Shown here: positions 50,134 to 58,728 of the stretch, piece by piece
Position numbering within the stretch: position 1 is the first letter of the stretch
Layout of the letters: each line of letters starts with the position of its first letter
Origin: JABURQ01 sp029243145
Lineage (GTDB): Bacteria; Planctomycetota; Planctomycetia; Planctomycetales; Planctomycetaceae
Assembly: GCA_965660145.1 (NCBI GenBank)
Contig: CBFHYX010000005.1
Span: 124,001-188,000 of the forward strand
DNA length: 64,000 nt
Direction: 5' to 3'
Position numbers and translations under genes: made by a program
The notes under the pieces: model-generated
Databases searched by the model: none
Seen by the model: only the letters and a program-made list of their open reading frames with translations
What the model was told of the DNA's origin: nothing

Positions 50134-51413
50134 ATGAATTCCGAATCCCCGTAGAAAAGTCAGGACAACATCGTTCAGCCTCAGGAGGATCGCGCCGCCG
50201 AGCAAACGAGCCCGGAAGGTCACGCCGATTCAGAAAGTCCTCGGGCAAGGAGCAATGGGAGCTGTCTACCTCGCGAAAGATACACAACTCGACCGCGACG
50301 TGGCCCTCAAAATCCCCAAGTTCGGTGACGACTCGGGAGTTGATACCGACGAAATGCTCGAACGCTTCTACCGCGAAGCGCGTGCGTCAGCCACAATCAG
50401 GAGCCCAAATATTTGTCCGGTTTTCGATGTGGGAGAAATCGACGGCCAACATTATATCACCATGGCGTTCATCGAAGGACGCCCGCTCCGCGATTTCACC
50501 AAATCGAAAAAAATCGCACTCAGAAAAGCAGGTCATCACCACAATCCGCAAGCTGGCTCTCGGACTGGCGGAAGCTCACGAAATCGGTGTGATTCACCGT
50601 GACCTCAAGCCGGCCAACATCATGGTCGACAAGAAAGCCGAACCGGTTGTCATGGACTTCGGGCTCGCCCGTCGCAGCAGCAGTGATGATGTCCAGGTGA
50701 CACATAGCGGAGCCATTCTCGGCACACCCGCTTATATGTCTCCCGAGCAAGTTTCCGGCGATCAAACGAAGATCGGCCCACAGACCGACATCTACGCGCT
50801 CGGCATCATTATGTACGAGTTGATGACGGGGGAAATGCCGTTTCAGGGGAACCTGATGGCGATCCTCCAGCAGATCGCGTTGAACAATCCCACGAAGCCC
50901 AGTGAGCTTCGTGAAGGACTCGACCCACGGCTCGAAAAGATCTGCTTGAAGATGATCGCTGGCGACATGAAGAAGCGCTATGAGACGATGAATGAAGTCG
51001 CCAAAGATTTGCAAACTTGCCTGCGTAAACCGGCCGTCAAAAAGAAGCAAGTCTCCGATGTCGAGCAATCGAAGCCCTCCATGCTTCCTTCTGCCACCGA
51101 AGAATCGAATCCGGCACTCATTTCCGTCAAACAATCCGATTCGCTCGCCTCCAAACTGAGAAATCGTGGCAATACTCTGCCACCCCGGCGGAATTCGAAA
51201 GCCGCCAAAAAATCATCCTCTTCAGCCGGAATGAATCTCCCCCCGAAAAAATGGTTGATGGCGGGAGACATCGGAGGACTCGTATTGTTGCTGGGCATTA
51301 TCTTCTTCGCTCGGATTGGCAAGTATAATGTCCAAATCATACTTGACGACCCCTCGATCAAGATCAGTATCGATGGAGGTGTTCGCAACATTTTCGTAAA
51401 CTTCCCAAATTGA
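50134..51413 (+). pseudogene. Decayed Ser/Thr kinase gene
   Basis: The ATG at 50134 gives MNSESP, then TAG at 50152-50154, and the same frame reads on as QDNIVQPQEDRAAEQTS, a known N-terminal style of these kinases. The next segments need frame changes: EPGRSRRF lies in one frame and QKVLGQGAMGAVYLAKD in another (open from before 50255). That frame is lost at A7 (50507-50513); dropping one A joins FTKSKK to SHSEKQVITTIRKLALGLAEAH. The last frame then runs to 51413 with HRDLKPANIMV, VVMDFGLARR, YMSPEQ and a membrane segment (IGGLVLLLGIIFFARI). It ends early, within a PEGA-like domain. At least four lesions make function unlikely. Confidence 0.72.
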
Positions 51414-51471
51414 CTTCTCTGCAAATACAATGGATTGATTTTACGATGCAGAACTCCAACCGCTTGAGGAG

Positions 51472-51786
51472 ATGGAGCAACTGGAACACATCTCGCTCAA
51501 TGGTGCCATATTTACCGTCAAAGGAATGACATACCTGAGAAATAACAAAAACCTGAAAAGTCTGGGATTTTTCCAGGCCCTCGTTGACGATGAGTGTTTG
51601 AAAGAAATCAGTCGGCATCAGAACTTACAGCGTCTGAGTCTGCAGCACACTCTCATTACCGACCAAGGATTGCTGTCTCTTTATTCGCTCAAAGATCTCA
51701 AAGTGTTACACCTTAGCCATACTGAAGTGACTCCCAGTGGGGTAGCAAAACTGAAAAAAGTATTTCCGAATTGCTACATCCCGTAA
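51472..51786 (+). pseudogene. Leucine-rich-repeat C-terminal remnant
   Basis: 104 residues from Met at 51472, the tail of an LRR domain: LEHISLNG, LKSLGFFQALVDDECLKEI, LQRLSLQHTLITDQGLLSL and LKVLHLSHTEVTPSGVAKL, ending KKVFPNCYIP. It has no start signal of its own (GAGGAG abuts the ATG) and the frame is open only from about 51435. It probably is the end of a kinase-LRR protein whose centre was deleted between 51413 and here, though it could come from a separate LRR gene. Confidence 0.55.
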
Positions 51787-52935
51787 TGTCTTAAGGGACG
51801 CACTCGTTTCACGCTTGGGCACGCGAATGAATCTAGTCAACAAAACGCAGATCATCATAACCTGTTATTAAACTCTGGGGGCTCACGATGTTCGTCCCCA
51901 GCCACCCAGCTTTTCATTTCTCCGAGTCCTCAGCGAACTCTGCGGTTCATTTTCTTTCAAATCGTTTCCAACAGATCAGGGAGGGTGAGACTCCTGCCGA
52001 ACCACGATCTAATACAGCTTCACAAAAAAGGCTCCGCGGGAGCGTCGCCCTCCCGGTCGATTTGTGATTGTGAGTCCTTTGCGTTTCTTGTGTCTCTCCG
52101 CGACTTTGCGTCAAAAAATTGATCGTTCAAAGTGATCTTGCCAAACGCGATCTACCAGAGTTAGCGTTCGTGGTTCGTTGAAATCTTTGATCCGCTTGCG
52201 CTAGCAAGCAGGGGACGTTGATTCTGATTCAGCTTCCCCTGCCGACTTCCGTCGGCGGCTCAAATTAGCGACTCGCTCTTTGGCAATTTGAACGTCATGA
52301 CAGCATGCTCAGACGCATTGGGTGGCGGGGGCGCTCTGTGAAACAGAAGCCCCCGAGTATTCGCCTCTTGTCCTTATCAGCACCTCGTTTGACTAGCAAA
52401 CGGGGCTACCCGGTGAATGGCATTTTTGTAAGGCCGGTTCCACCGGCCAAGGATTATGTTATCCGTTTTTTGACTCATAGCCTGTTGAAGAATGACGACC
52501 TCTGCAACGTGAGAAACAAAGCGATCTCGCGTGACGTGGAAAATGCGTACCGTCAAAACGCGACACGCACTCACAAAATGAAGATTGTTGTAAACTCAAG
52601 AGATTCAACAAGTTGCTCAAGAGTATGGAAGATACGGAATCAAGATTCGAGAAGATTTGATTCAACATTCTGTCAATATTCGGTCAAGGTGTGTCCCCGA
52701 ATCTCCAAATCTTGACATCTTGAAAACGGCGCTTCAGTGTTTGCAAATGATGCCGTGAATTCTTCCAAGACAGACAGCAAAGCGTCATAATCAGCCAATT
52801 AGAACCAGCCGGAACCTCAGATAGACGGAATTCAATTGATCCCGACGCAATTCCTTCCCAGTGACCTTAGCTGGAGGGCTATACTATCCAACCTGCCCAC
52901 TTTGATTTGAGACTTTCGTTCCCCACAGGTTTTTC
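51787..52935. other. Gene-free region of about 1.1 kb
   Basis: No supported gene between the LRR remnant and the methyltransferase. A 136-codon frame (52305-52715) reads composition typical of noncoding DNA. It contains the hairpin cluster at 52326-52448 and a GC-rich patch near 52030-52060. It may be decayed sequence next to two pseudogenes. Confidence 0.5.
52326..52448. repeat. Cluster of three strong hairpins (REP-like)
   Basis: Three perfect or near-perfect inverted repeats within about 120 bases: 52326-52355 (CGGGGGC...GCCCCCG, with an inner TCTGT-GAA-ACAGA), 52383-52405 (CCTCGTTTG-ACTAG-CAAACGGGG, one wobble) and 52432-52448 (GGCCGGT-TCC-ACCGGCC). The density is far above the surrounding DNA. 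A REP-like or MITE-like element is the simplest reading; attenuator or recombination-site roles are not excluded. No copy elsewhere in the window was noticed. Confidence 0.55.
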
Positions 52936-53610
52936 ATGCACAGCAAGCTGCTCTTTGCCAAAGAATTCATGACCGGCAATGCCGCCCTGATCGGTCAACG
53001 CCTGCGTGTCTTGATTCACTCGCTGACGTTCCAGCCGCGTGAACTCTCGAACTTTCATTTTCATCGCTATCACAATTACCGACTCATAGAAGCGAAACTC
53101 AAAGAAACCAATCTTTCCGAAAATGCCCGTATCGTTGAATTCGGAGGGTCGAATGGCGTTGTCGCCGGGTGGTTAGCGCCTCAACACAAAGTGGAAGTCG
53201 CCGCCGATTACCCGGAGGTCGATGTTCAAAACCTGGCCGCATATGAAGACGAGTGTTGCGACATGGTCCTTGTTGACCAGATTCTGGAGCATGTGCCCGA
53301 CCCGATCAAAGCGGTTTCCGAAATCCACCGCATCCTCAAACCGGGTGGGATTTGCGTGAGCACGACACCATTCCTGATCCGCCTACACGGTTATCCGTAT
53401 GACTTCCATCGATTCACGTCGGACGGATTAAAGACTCTGTTTTCAGAGTTTTTGGAAATTGAAGTGAACGGTTGGGGGAACCGACTCACGCTGCGAACAT
53501 TTCACAAGTATGGCTGGTTAAGCGCCAAGAATGCTCGCATCCTCGGACGAGCCGCGCTCTGGAACGAACACGATTGGCCCATCGATTATCTCACTTGGGC
53601 CGTGAAGTAG
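52936..53610 (+). CDS. Class I SAM-dependent methyltransferase
   Basis: 224 residues. The SAM-binding motif I is RIVEFGGSNGVVAGWLA (about 65-81), followed by an acidic post-I residue (AADYPEVDV), motif II MVLVDQILEHVPDP and motif III RILKPGGICVSTTPF. The rest resembles methyltransferases of cell-wall or lipid modification, but the target is unknown. It follows a 1.1 kb gap and is convergent with the DAACS gene (14-base gap). Confidence 0.85.
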   Translation: MHSKLLFAKEFMTGNAALIGQRLRVLIHSLTFQPRELSNFHFHRYHNYRLIEAKLKETNLSENARIVEFGGSNGVVAGWLAPQHKVEVAADYPEVDVQNLAAYEDECCDMVLVDQILEHVPDPIKAVSEIHRILKPGGICVSTTPFLIRLHGYPYDFHRFTSDGLKTLFSEFLEIEVNGWGNRLTLRTFHKYGWLSAKNARILGRAALWNEHDWPIDYLTWAVK

Positions 53611-53624
53611 ACAGCACATCACCT

Positions 53625-55247
53625 TTATGCAGAAACGGCATCAGGAGACGCTTCCTGGGGATTCGCATACTGATCGATAATCGCACAACCGCACGAGTCA
53701 CTCCAGACATTCACGGTCGTCCGTGCCATGTCCAACACACGATCAACGGCAATAATAATGCCTTGCGCTTCAAGAGGTAATCCGACCGCCTGCAACACGA
53801 TGGCCATCATCACCAGTCCGGCATGAGGGATTCCTGCCGCACCGACCGAGGCGAGCAGGGCGGTAATCGCCACGACGACTTGCCCTCCGAGAGTCAACTC
53901 GAAGCCGGGAGTCGCTTGAGCAATGAACAACACGGCGACTGCTTCATACAGGGCCGTGCCGTCCATATTGATGGTGGCCCCGAGTGGCAGGACGAACGAG
54001 CTGGTCTGATTCGAGACGCCGGCCCGCTTTTCGACGGAGGTCATCGTGAGTGGGAGCGTGGCATTAGAGGAGGCCGTGGAGAAGGCGGTCATCAGGGCAG
54101 GAGACATCGCTTGGGCGAATTCCCACGGCGACCGCTTGGCGATGAACTTGACCATCAGCGGAAGAACGACGACAGCATGAACAAACAAAGCAAGAGCGAC
54201 AGCCAGCATGTACCAGGCGAGAGTGAGGAAGATTCCCAGCCCCTGTGTCGAAGTGGCATAGATCATAAAGGCCAGGACACCGATAGGAGCGAGCGCAATA
54301 ATGGCCATAGTGAGTCGCATCATGACATCGAAGAACGCCTGGAAGAAGTTGCGGAGAGTTTCGGCACTTTTTCCTCCCGTAAAGATAATGCAGACTCCAA
54401 ACAGAATACTGAAGGTAATGATCGAGAGGAAGTCTCCGTTGGCGAGTGCGTGTACCGGATTGGAGGGAATCATATTATTGAGCAGCCCCAGAAAGATGCC
54501 GGTGAGCGACTCGTCCTGCCCGGCGACCATTTCACCACCACCGGGAAGAAGGGCTCCGATACCGGGATTCACGAGATTGACCATCAGCAGGCCGGTGGTG
54601 ATTGCAAGGACAGAAGTCGTCGCGTAATACAACAGAGTTCGACCAAACATGCGCCCAAACTGTCGCGTGTCGCCGAGGCCGGCGACTCCCGTAATGAGAG
54701 AGGAAACGATCAACGGGATAGTAATCATTTTCAGCAACCTCAAGAAGAGATCACCGATATACTTTGACGCGGCTGTGATTTTACGAGAGATGCCGCCCCC
54801 GTGCTGCTCATAGAATGGCTGCCATTGTGGAGGGAGTTCACTGGCACGACTGGCGGAATAGGTACTGACTGCGGAGCGATCGGCTTGATCGCGGGTGTAA
54901 CGGATGACAATTTTACTGGGTTCTTCGATGATATACAGATTCGGATTAGAAACCGCGTATTCCAGTTTTTCGCCAGTCCAACTTTCAGCGAGCGACGGAA
55001 AACCACCTTTCAACTGGTCAGCAGAATCCAACGTTTTTTCAAAGTAAACGAGCCCAGAATCGCCCGTTTCCGTCAGGACGATGGTTTCGCCTTCTCCGGG
55101 AACTAACGTCCCGGTAACCGAGTCGGAAATCGGTATCTCACCCGGATTGATTACAAGACCGATAACGGTCCCGAGAATCAACGCTATCAGAATCTGGATG
55201 TGCAAAGGAATCTTCTTCTTGCCGGTCTGAGGGACTGCTTCATTCAT
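53625..55247 (-). CDS. Dicarboxylate/amino-acid:cation symporter (DAACS) with an extra domain
   Basis: 540 residues from the ATG at 55247, with AGGA about 9 bases upstream. DAACS carriers take up dicarboxylates or glutamate/aspartate with Na+ or H+. Helix 1 (QILIALILGTVIGLVINPG) is normal. Then about 115 residues follow, hydrophilic and beta-rich (ETIVLTETGDSGLVYFEKTL, NLYIIEEPSKIVIRY), before KYIGDLFLRLLKMITIPLIVSSL resumes the fold. The HP1 serine-rich STASSNATLPLTM and helix 7 GATINMDGTALYEAVAVLF hold the substrate and sodium motifs, so transport should be intact. The insertion would face the periplasm; most bacterial members are about 420 residues. Confidence 0.92.
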   Translation of the reverse strand: MNEAVPQTGKKKIPLHIQILIALILGTVIGLVINPGEIPISDSVTGTLVPGEGETIVLTETGDSGLVYFEKTLDSADQLKGGFPSLAESWTGEKLEYAVSNPNLYIIEEPSKIVIRYTRDQADRSAVSTYSASRASELPPQWQPFYEQHGGGISRKITAASKYIGDLFLRLLKMITIPLIVSSLITGVAGLGDTRQFGRMFGRTLLYYATTSVLAITTGLLMVNLVNPGIGALLPGGGEMVAGQDESLTGIFLGLLNNMIPSNPVHALANGDFLSIITFSILFGVCIIFTGGKSAETLRNFFQAFFDVMMRLTMAIIALAPIGVLAFMIYATSTQGLGIFLTLAWYMLAVALALFVHAVVVLPLMVKFIAKRSPWEFAQAMSPALMTAFSTASSNATLPLTMTSVEKRAGVSNQTSSFVLPLGATINMDGTALYEAVAVLFIAQATPGFELTLGGQVVVAITALLASVGAAGIPHAGLVMMAIVLQAVGLPLEAQGIIIAVDRVLDMARTTVNVWSDSCGCAIIDQYANPQEASPDAVSA

Positions 55248-55326
55248 GATAAGGATTCCTCTGCTTCTATAGAAAACGGCCCGTGAAATCATTCACGAGC
55301 CGTTACAGTTCGTCATCACAACTTCA

Positions 55327-56526
55327 TTAGCTACGGCAGGCGGAGTGTTTCAGAGGCAACCAGGCACCATTTTCAGCACTCGATGCCACTGACTGTTGAA
55401 TAAAGTTCATCCCATCGACTCCGTCATAGATGTTCGGATAGATGGTATCCCGAGCCTCAAAGGATTGCCCAGTCGCCCGCTTAATCATGTTGTCGTAAGA
55501 AAACCGATAGACGTTGGCAAACGCTTCAAAAAAGGCTTCCGGGTGACCAGCCGGCAATCGGCACGCAGAAGCACCCAGCTCATTCATGTGAGGGGCGTTC
55601 GGATCGCGAGTGTATAAGGCGTGTGGATGACCGTTTCGCCGGAAGACCATTTGATTTGGCTCTTCTTGACGCCATTGAATGGCGCCTTTTGTGCCGTCAA
55701 TTTCGATGAACAGATCATTCTCGCGACCGTGCGAAATTTGGCTGGCTGTGACAGTCCCCAACGCTCCATTCTCGTAACGGATGAGCGCGTGCCCATAGTC
55801 GTCCAGTTTTCGACCTGGTTCAAAGGCAACAAGATTAGCAGAAATTTCAGCCGGGATGAGGCCGGTCATGTAGCGACCTAAGTTATAAGCATGAGTTCCG
55901 ATATCTCCGAAACCGCCCGCAGCGCCCGACTTTGAGGGATCAGACCTCCAAGCAGCTTGTTTGTTATCTTCCTCCTCGAGACGCGAACGCAACCAGCCTT
56001 GAATGTAATTCGACCGAATGGCCTGAATCTCACCCAAATCGCCATTCTGGATCATTTCGCGAACCTGACGTACGAGCGGATAGCCAGTGTAGTTATGGCT
56101 GACAGCAAAGACGACCCCCGACTCTTCCACGACTTTCAGCAACTCTTCCGCCTGTGCCAGATCGAATGTCATCGGCTTGTCGCAGATCACATTGAAACCC
56201 GCTTCGGCTGCTTTCTTGGCGATTTCGAAGTGAGTGTGATTCGGTGTTGCAACAGACACAAAATCAACGCGATCTCCTTCGGGACGAGCTGATTCCTTTT
56301 CAACCAGTTCATCTATCGATGTGTAGGCACGATCATCGGCGATGTCGTAGGCGGGAGCAGATGCTTTCGCACGCTCGGCATTGCTCGAAAGAGCCCCCGC
56401 AACAAGCTCTGCCCGATTATCGAGAATCGCAGCCGTCGCATGCACTCGCCCGATGAAAGAACCCTGGCCCCCTCCAACAAGTGCCATTTTCAATTTACGA
56501 TTCAGATCGCCGTTCGTCGTCTCCAT
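55327..56526 (-). CDS. Gfo/Idh/MocA-family oxidoreductase
   Basis: 399 residues with GAGG upstream of the ATG. The Rossmann core shows KMALVGGGQGSFIGRVHATA, VDFVSVATPNHTHFEIAKKA and the lysine motif VICDKPMTFDLAQ, where lysine is the usual catalytic residue, then FGDIGTHAYNLGRYM with the family histidine. It is an NAD(P)-dependent dehydrogenase for a sugar or inositol-like compound; the substrate cannot be read. It lies upstream of the DAACS gene on the same strand (79-base gap). Confidence 0.92.
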   Translation of the reverse strand: METTNGDLNRKLKMALVGGGQGSFIGRVHATAAILDNRAELVAGALSSNAERAKASAPAYDIADDRAYTSIDELVEKESARPEGDRVDFVSVATPNHTHFEIAKKAAEAGFNVICDKPMTFDLAQAEELLKVVEESGVVFAVSHNYTGYPLVRQVREMIQNGDLGEIQAIRSNYIQGWLRSRLEEEDNKQAAWRSDPSKSGAAGGFGDIGTHAYNLGRYMTGLIPAEISANLVAFEPGRKLDDYGHALIRYENGALGTVTASQISHGRENDLFIEIDGTKGAIQWRQEEPNQMVFRRNGHPHALYTRDPNAPHMNELGASACRLPAGHPEAFFEAFANVYRFSYDNMIKRATGQSFEARDTIYPNIYDGVDGMNFIQQSVASSAENGAWLPLKHSACRS

Positions 56527-56836
56527 GAGTCAATATCCTCGTCTATGCGTGTCTATCTATATGCGGAACACTCCTCTGCAGCATGCAGTGAAGCAAATTT
56601 TCTCTGTTTGGATCGTGAAATCAGGATAAACGGGAATCCTCGCAAAAACAACTACCGGATGTGTGATCCAGCGCTCGTGCCTGACCTGAAGCACGAGTCG
56701 AGACACCAGAGAAAGGGACGCGACAAGGCAACCGATCTGGCGAGCAACAAGACGAGCAGATAGCATGAATTCACGCAGCTTAGCTCGATTGACTTCCAAT
56801 GATTCCTCTTCGACTCAGCAACAAGGAGAAAATGCC

Positions 56837-57346
56837 ATGCCTCGTCAACAACAACCTATGCTCGTCTGGCTCATTATCGGGCTCGTCGGGGGAATGACGG
56901 TGAGTCAGATCTGGCCTCACAATACGATGCAAGCCGCAACGTCGGATCGAAGCGAGACCTTTGCCATGGTGACTTCTTCGACAGGCAGCGATTTGGGAGC
57001 ATTGGAAAGCGTCTTCGTGCTCGACTTTCTGACCGGTCGTCTCGTTGGCTCGACGATGAATCCCAAAACAGGTCGATTTCATCGTTTCTATATTCGAGAC
57101 ATCGGAGCTGATTTCAGAGTCCAACCAAATACGAAACCACAATACACAATCGCAACAGGAATTATGCCGTTCTCTCATGCGGGTAAGACAGAAGCCGCCA
57201 ATGGTATCATCTATATTTCCGAGTTAACGTCGGGAAAGGTCGCAGCGTACGGCTATCCTTTCTCAGCATCGGACAAAATCCTACCGGCAATGCCCATCGC
57301 GCTACTCGATGTGTTCGCATTTCGTGAAATTACTTCGGGCAAATAG
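56837..57346 (+). CDS. Small anchored protein, unknown function
   Basis: 169 residues from the ATG at 56837, favoured by AAGGAG 8 bases upstream over an earlier ATG at 56765 with no RBS. An N-terminal membrane anchor (MLVWLIIGLVGGMTVSQIW) leads into a domain facing outward (FAMVTSSTGSDLGALESVFVLDFLTGRLVGS). The pattern is conserved in planctomycetes but has no known role. It ends just before a bidirectional terminator. Confidence 0.72.
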   Translation: MPRQQQPMLVWLIIGLVGGMTVSQIWPHNTMQAATSDRSETFAMVTSSTGSDLGALESVFVLDFLTGRLVGSTMNPKTGRFHRFYIRDIGADFRVQPNTKPQYTIATGIMPFSHAGKTEAANGIIYISELTSGKVAAYGYPFSASDKILPAMPIALLDVFAFREITSGK

Positions 57347-57374
57347 TTCGTCCGAATACGATCTCCAACCGCGC

Positions 57375-57414
57375 ATAAAAAACTCCATCGCAGATCTCAC
57401 GATGGAGTTTTTTT
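57375..57414. terminator. Bidirectional terminator
   Basis: An 11-base stem AAACTCCATCG/CGATGGAGTTT around nine bases, with an A run on one side and a T run on the other, so it can stop transcription in both directions. It lies between two convergent genes: the small anchored protein (plus) and the sigma factor (minus). Confidence 0.88.
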
Positions 57415-57447
57415 GGTTTAGAATTCATCAATCCAACGAGTAAAGTA

Positions 57448-58290
57448 TCACGCCGCTTCGCCGTTGAGACTACGAGCCAATCGCTTGAGAATTGTGCTTT
57501 CAATCTGACGAACTCGTTCACGAGTCAATCCCAGCGTTTCTCCAATTTCTTTCAGCGTCATTGGCTCAGTCTCATCGAGGCCAAACCGCATCTTCAAAAT
57601 GGCCGCATCTCTAGGTTCCATTTCTTCCATCAAACGATAGACATGCTTCAGATTGTCATTTTCGATCATCTCATCCTGTGGGGCTTTGACACGTTCATCG
57701 GCAATGATATCGCCAAGTGTCAGGCCGTCATCAGAATGGTCTGTCGATTGAGGATTGGCATTATAAAGCTTGATGGCTTTTTTAATGATGCTTAGCTTCT
57801 TCTTGGAAATCTCCAGCTTCTTGGCGATTTCTTCCTGAGTGGGCGTTCGTCCCAACTCGTCCTGTAATTGAGCGGACATTTTGCGCCATTTGGAGAGCAA
57901 CTCAAACATATAGGCAGGTATGCGGATAGTTTTCGCCGAGTTGACAATCGAACGCTTAATCGACTGCTTGATCCAATAACTGGCATAAGTGCTGAAGCGT
58001 GTGTTCATTGTGGGATCGAATCCCTCCACAGCTCGCATTAACCCTAGGTTGCCTTCTTCAATAAGGTCTTGAATCTGCATGCCACGATTGGTGTATGACC
58101 GAGAAATGTTGACAACCAGTCGCAAATTCGCACGCACCATATGATCGCGTGCTGCGAGATCACCGGCCTGGATGCGGTAGGCAAGCTCTTTTTCTTCGTT
58201 TGCGGTGAGTAAGGGAGTTTGATTGATCTCCCGCAAATATGTCTCCATGGGAGTTTGGACAGCTTTGCTACTTTTTTGAGTTGCTTGCAT
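57448..58290 (-). CDS. Sigma-70 family factor, group 2-like
   Basis: 280 residues from the ATG at 58290, with GGAA 9 bases upstream; the frame is open to 58407. Region 1.2 (PMETYLREINQTPLLTANEE), regions 2.1-2.4 (LRLVVNISRSYTNRGMQIQDLIEEGNLGL split, FSTYASYWIKQSIKRS), region 3 (IPAYMFELLSKW) and region 4 with the helix-turn-helix LTRERVRQIE are present. Region 1.1 of primary sigma factors is missing, and the length is near 280, so it is a group 2 or stress factor, or a short housekeeping type as in some planctomycetes. It recognises -35/-10 elements with RNA polymerase. Confidence 0.93.
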   Translation of the reverse strand: MQATQKSSKAVQTPMETYLREINQTPLLTANEEKELAYRIQAGDLAARDHMVRANLRLVVNISRSYTNRGMQIQDLIEEGNLGLMRAVEGFDPTMNTRFSTYASYWIKQSIKRSIVNSAKTIRIPAYMFELLSKWRKMSAQLQDELGRTPTQEEIAKKLEISKKKLSIIKKAIKLYNANPQSTDHSDDGLTLGDIIADERVKAPQDEMIENDNLKHVYRLMEEMEPRDAAILKMRFGLDETEPMTLKEIGETLGLTRERVRQIESTILKRLARSLNGEAA

Positions 58291-58670
58291 GGATGTTCCG
58301 TTGCTGAATGATGTAACTCTATGAACCAATAAATCCACCGGCAAAGCAGCAAACTCCTTGTTTGCCTTTCCCTCCTGTTGCTGTTGCCTGTGGAAGCAAA
58401 CGGCCATCCATCCTGCGGCCTACGTTATATATCGGACAAACCGTTTCGCGGATCGAATCGAACTTTCAGGGAGTTCCTACCTGACTGGAAAAACTCTCCA
58501 AAATCACGATTTTAGGGAGACTACCGATCAATCGGGATATACCCCCCAAACTTCTCAACAAGATCAAAGAACCCATCTTTCGCAGTCCGAAATAATTCAC
58601 ATATCGACTTTTCAGACCACAATTGCGGGAATAACTCTTCTTACTCTCCTCTTAAAAGTAATGAATCCAT
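58291..58670. other. Sigma-factor leader region
   Basis: About 380 bases between the sigma gene and the S1 terminator. Nothing beyond presumed promoter sequence for the sigma factor. A run TATACCCCCC near 58536-58550 is notable but unexplained. Confidence 0.35.
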
Positions 58671-58703
58671 AAAAAAAGGGCCGGTCAGATCGACCGGCCC
58701 TTT
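58671..58703 (-). terminator. Rho-independent terminator after rpsA
   Basis: A 12-base stem (AAAGGGCCGGTC/GACCGGCCCTTT) around AGATC, followed on the minus strand by seven T's. It lies 26 bases beyond the S1 stop codon and should end that transcript. Confidence 0.92.
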
Positions 58704-58728
58704 CGGGTTTCACAAGGAAATACAGAGG

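Noticed and set aside
52305..52715. A 136-codon frame in the gap after the LRR remnant
   Set aside because: It overlaps the hairpin cluster, has no RBS and reads like noncoding DNA.
53823..54767. A 314-codon frame antisense to the DAACS gene
   Set aside because: It mirrors the codon pattern of the symporter, whose motifs are intact; the product is rich in charged residues without any fold.
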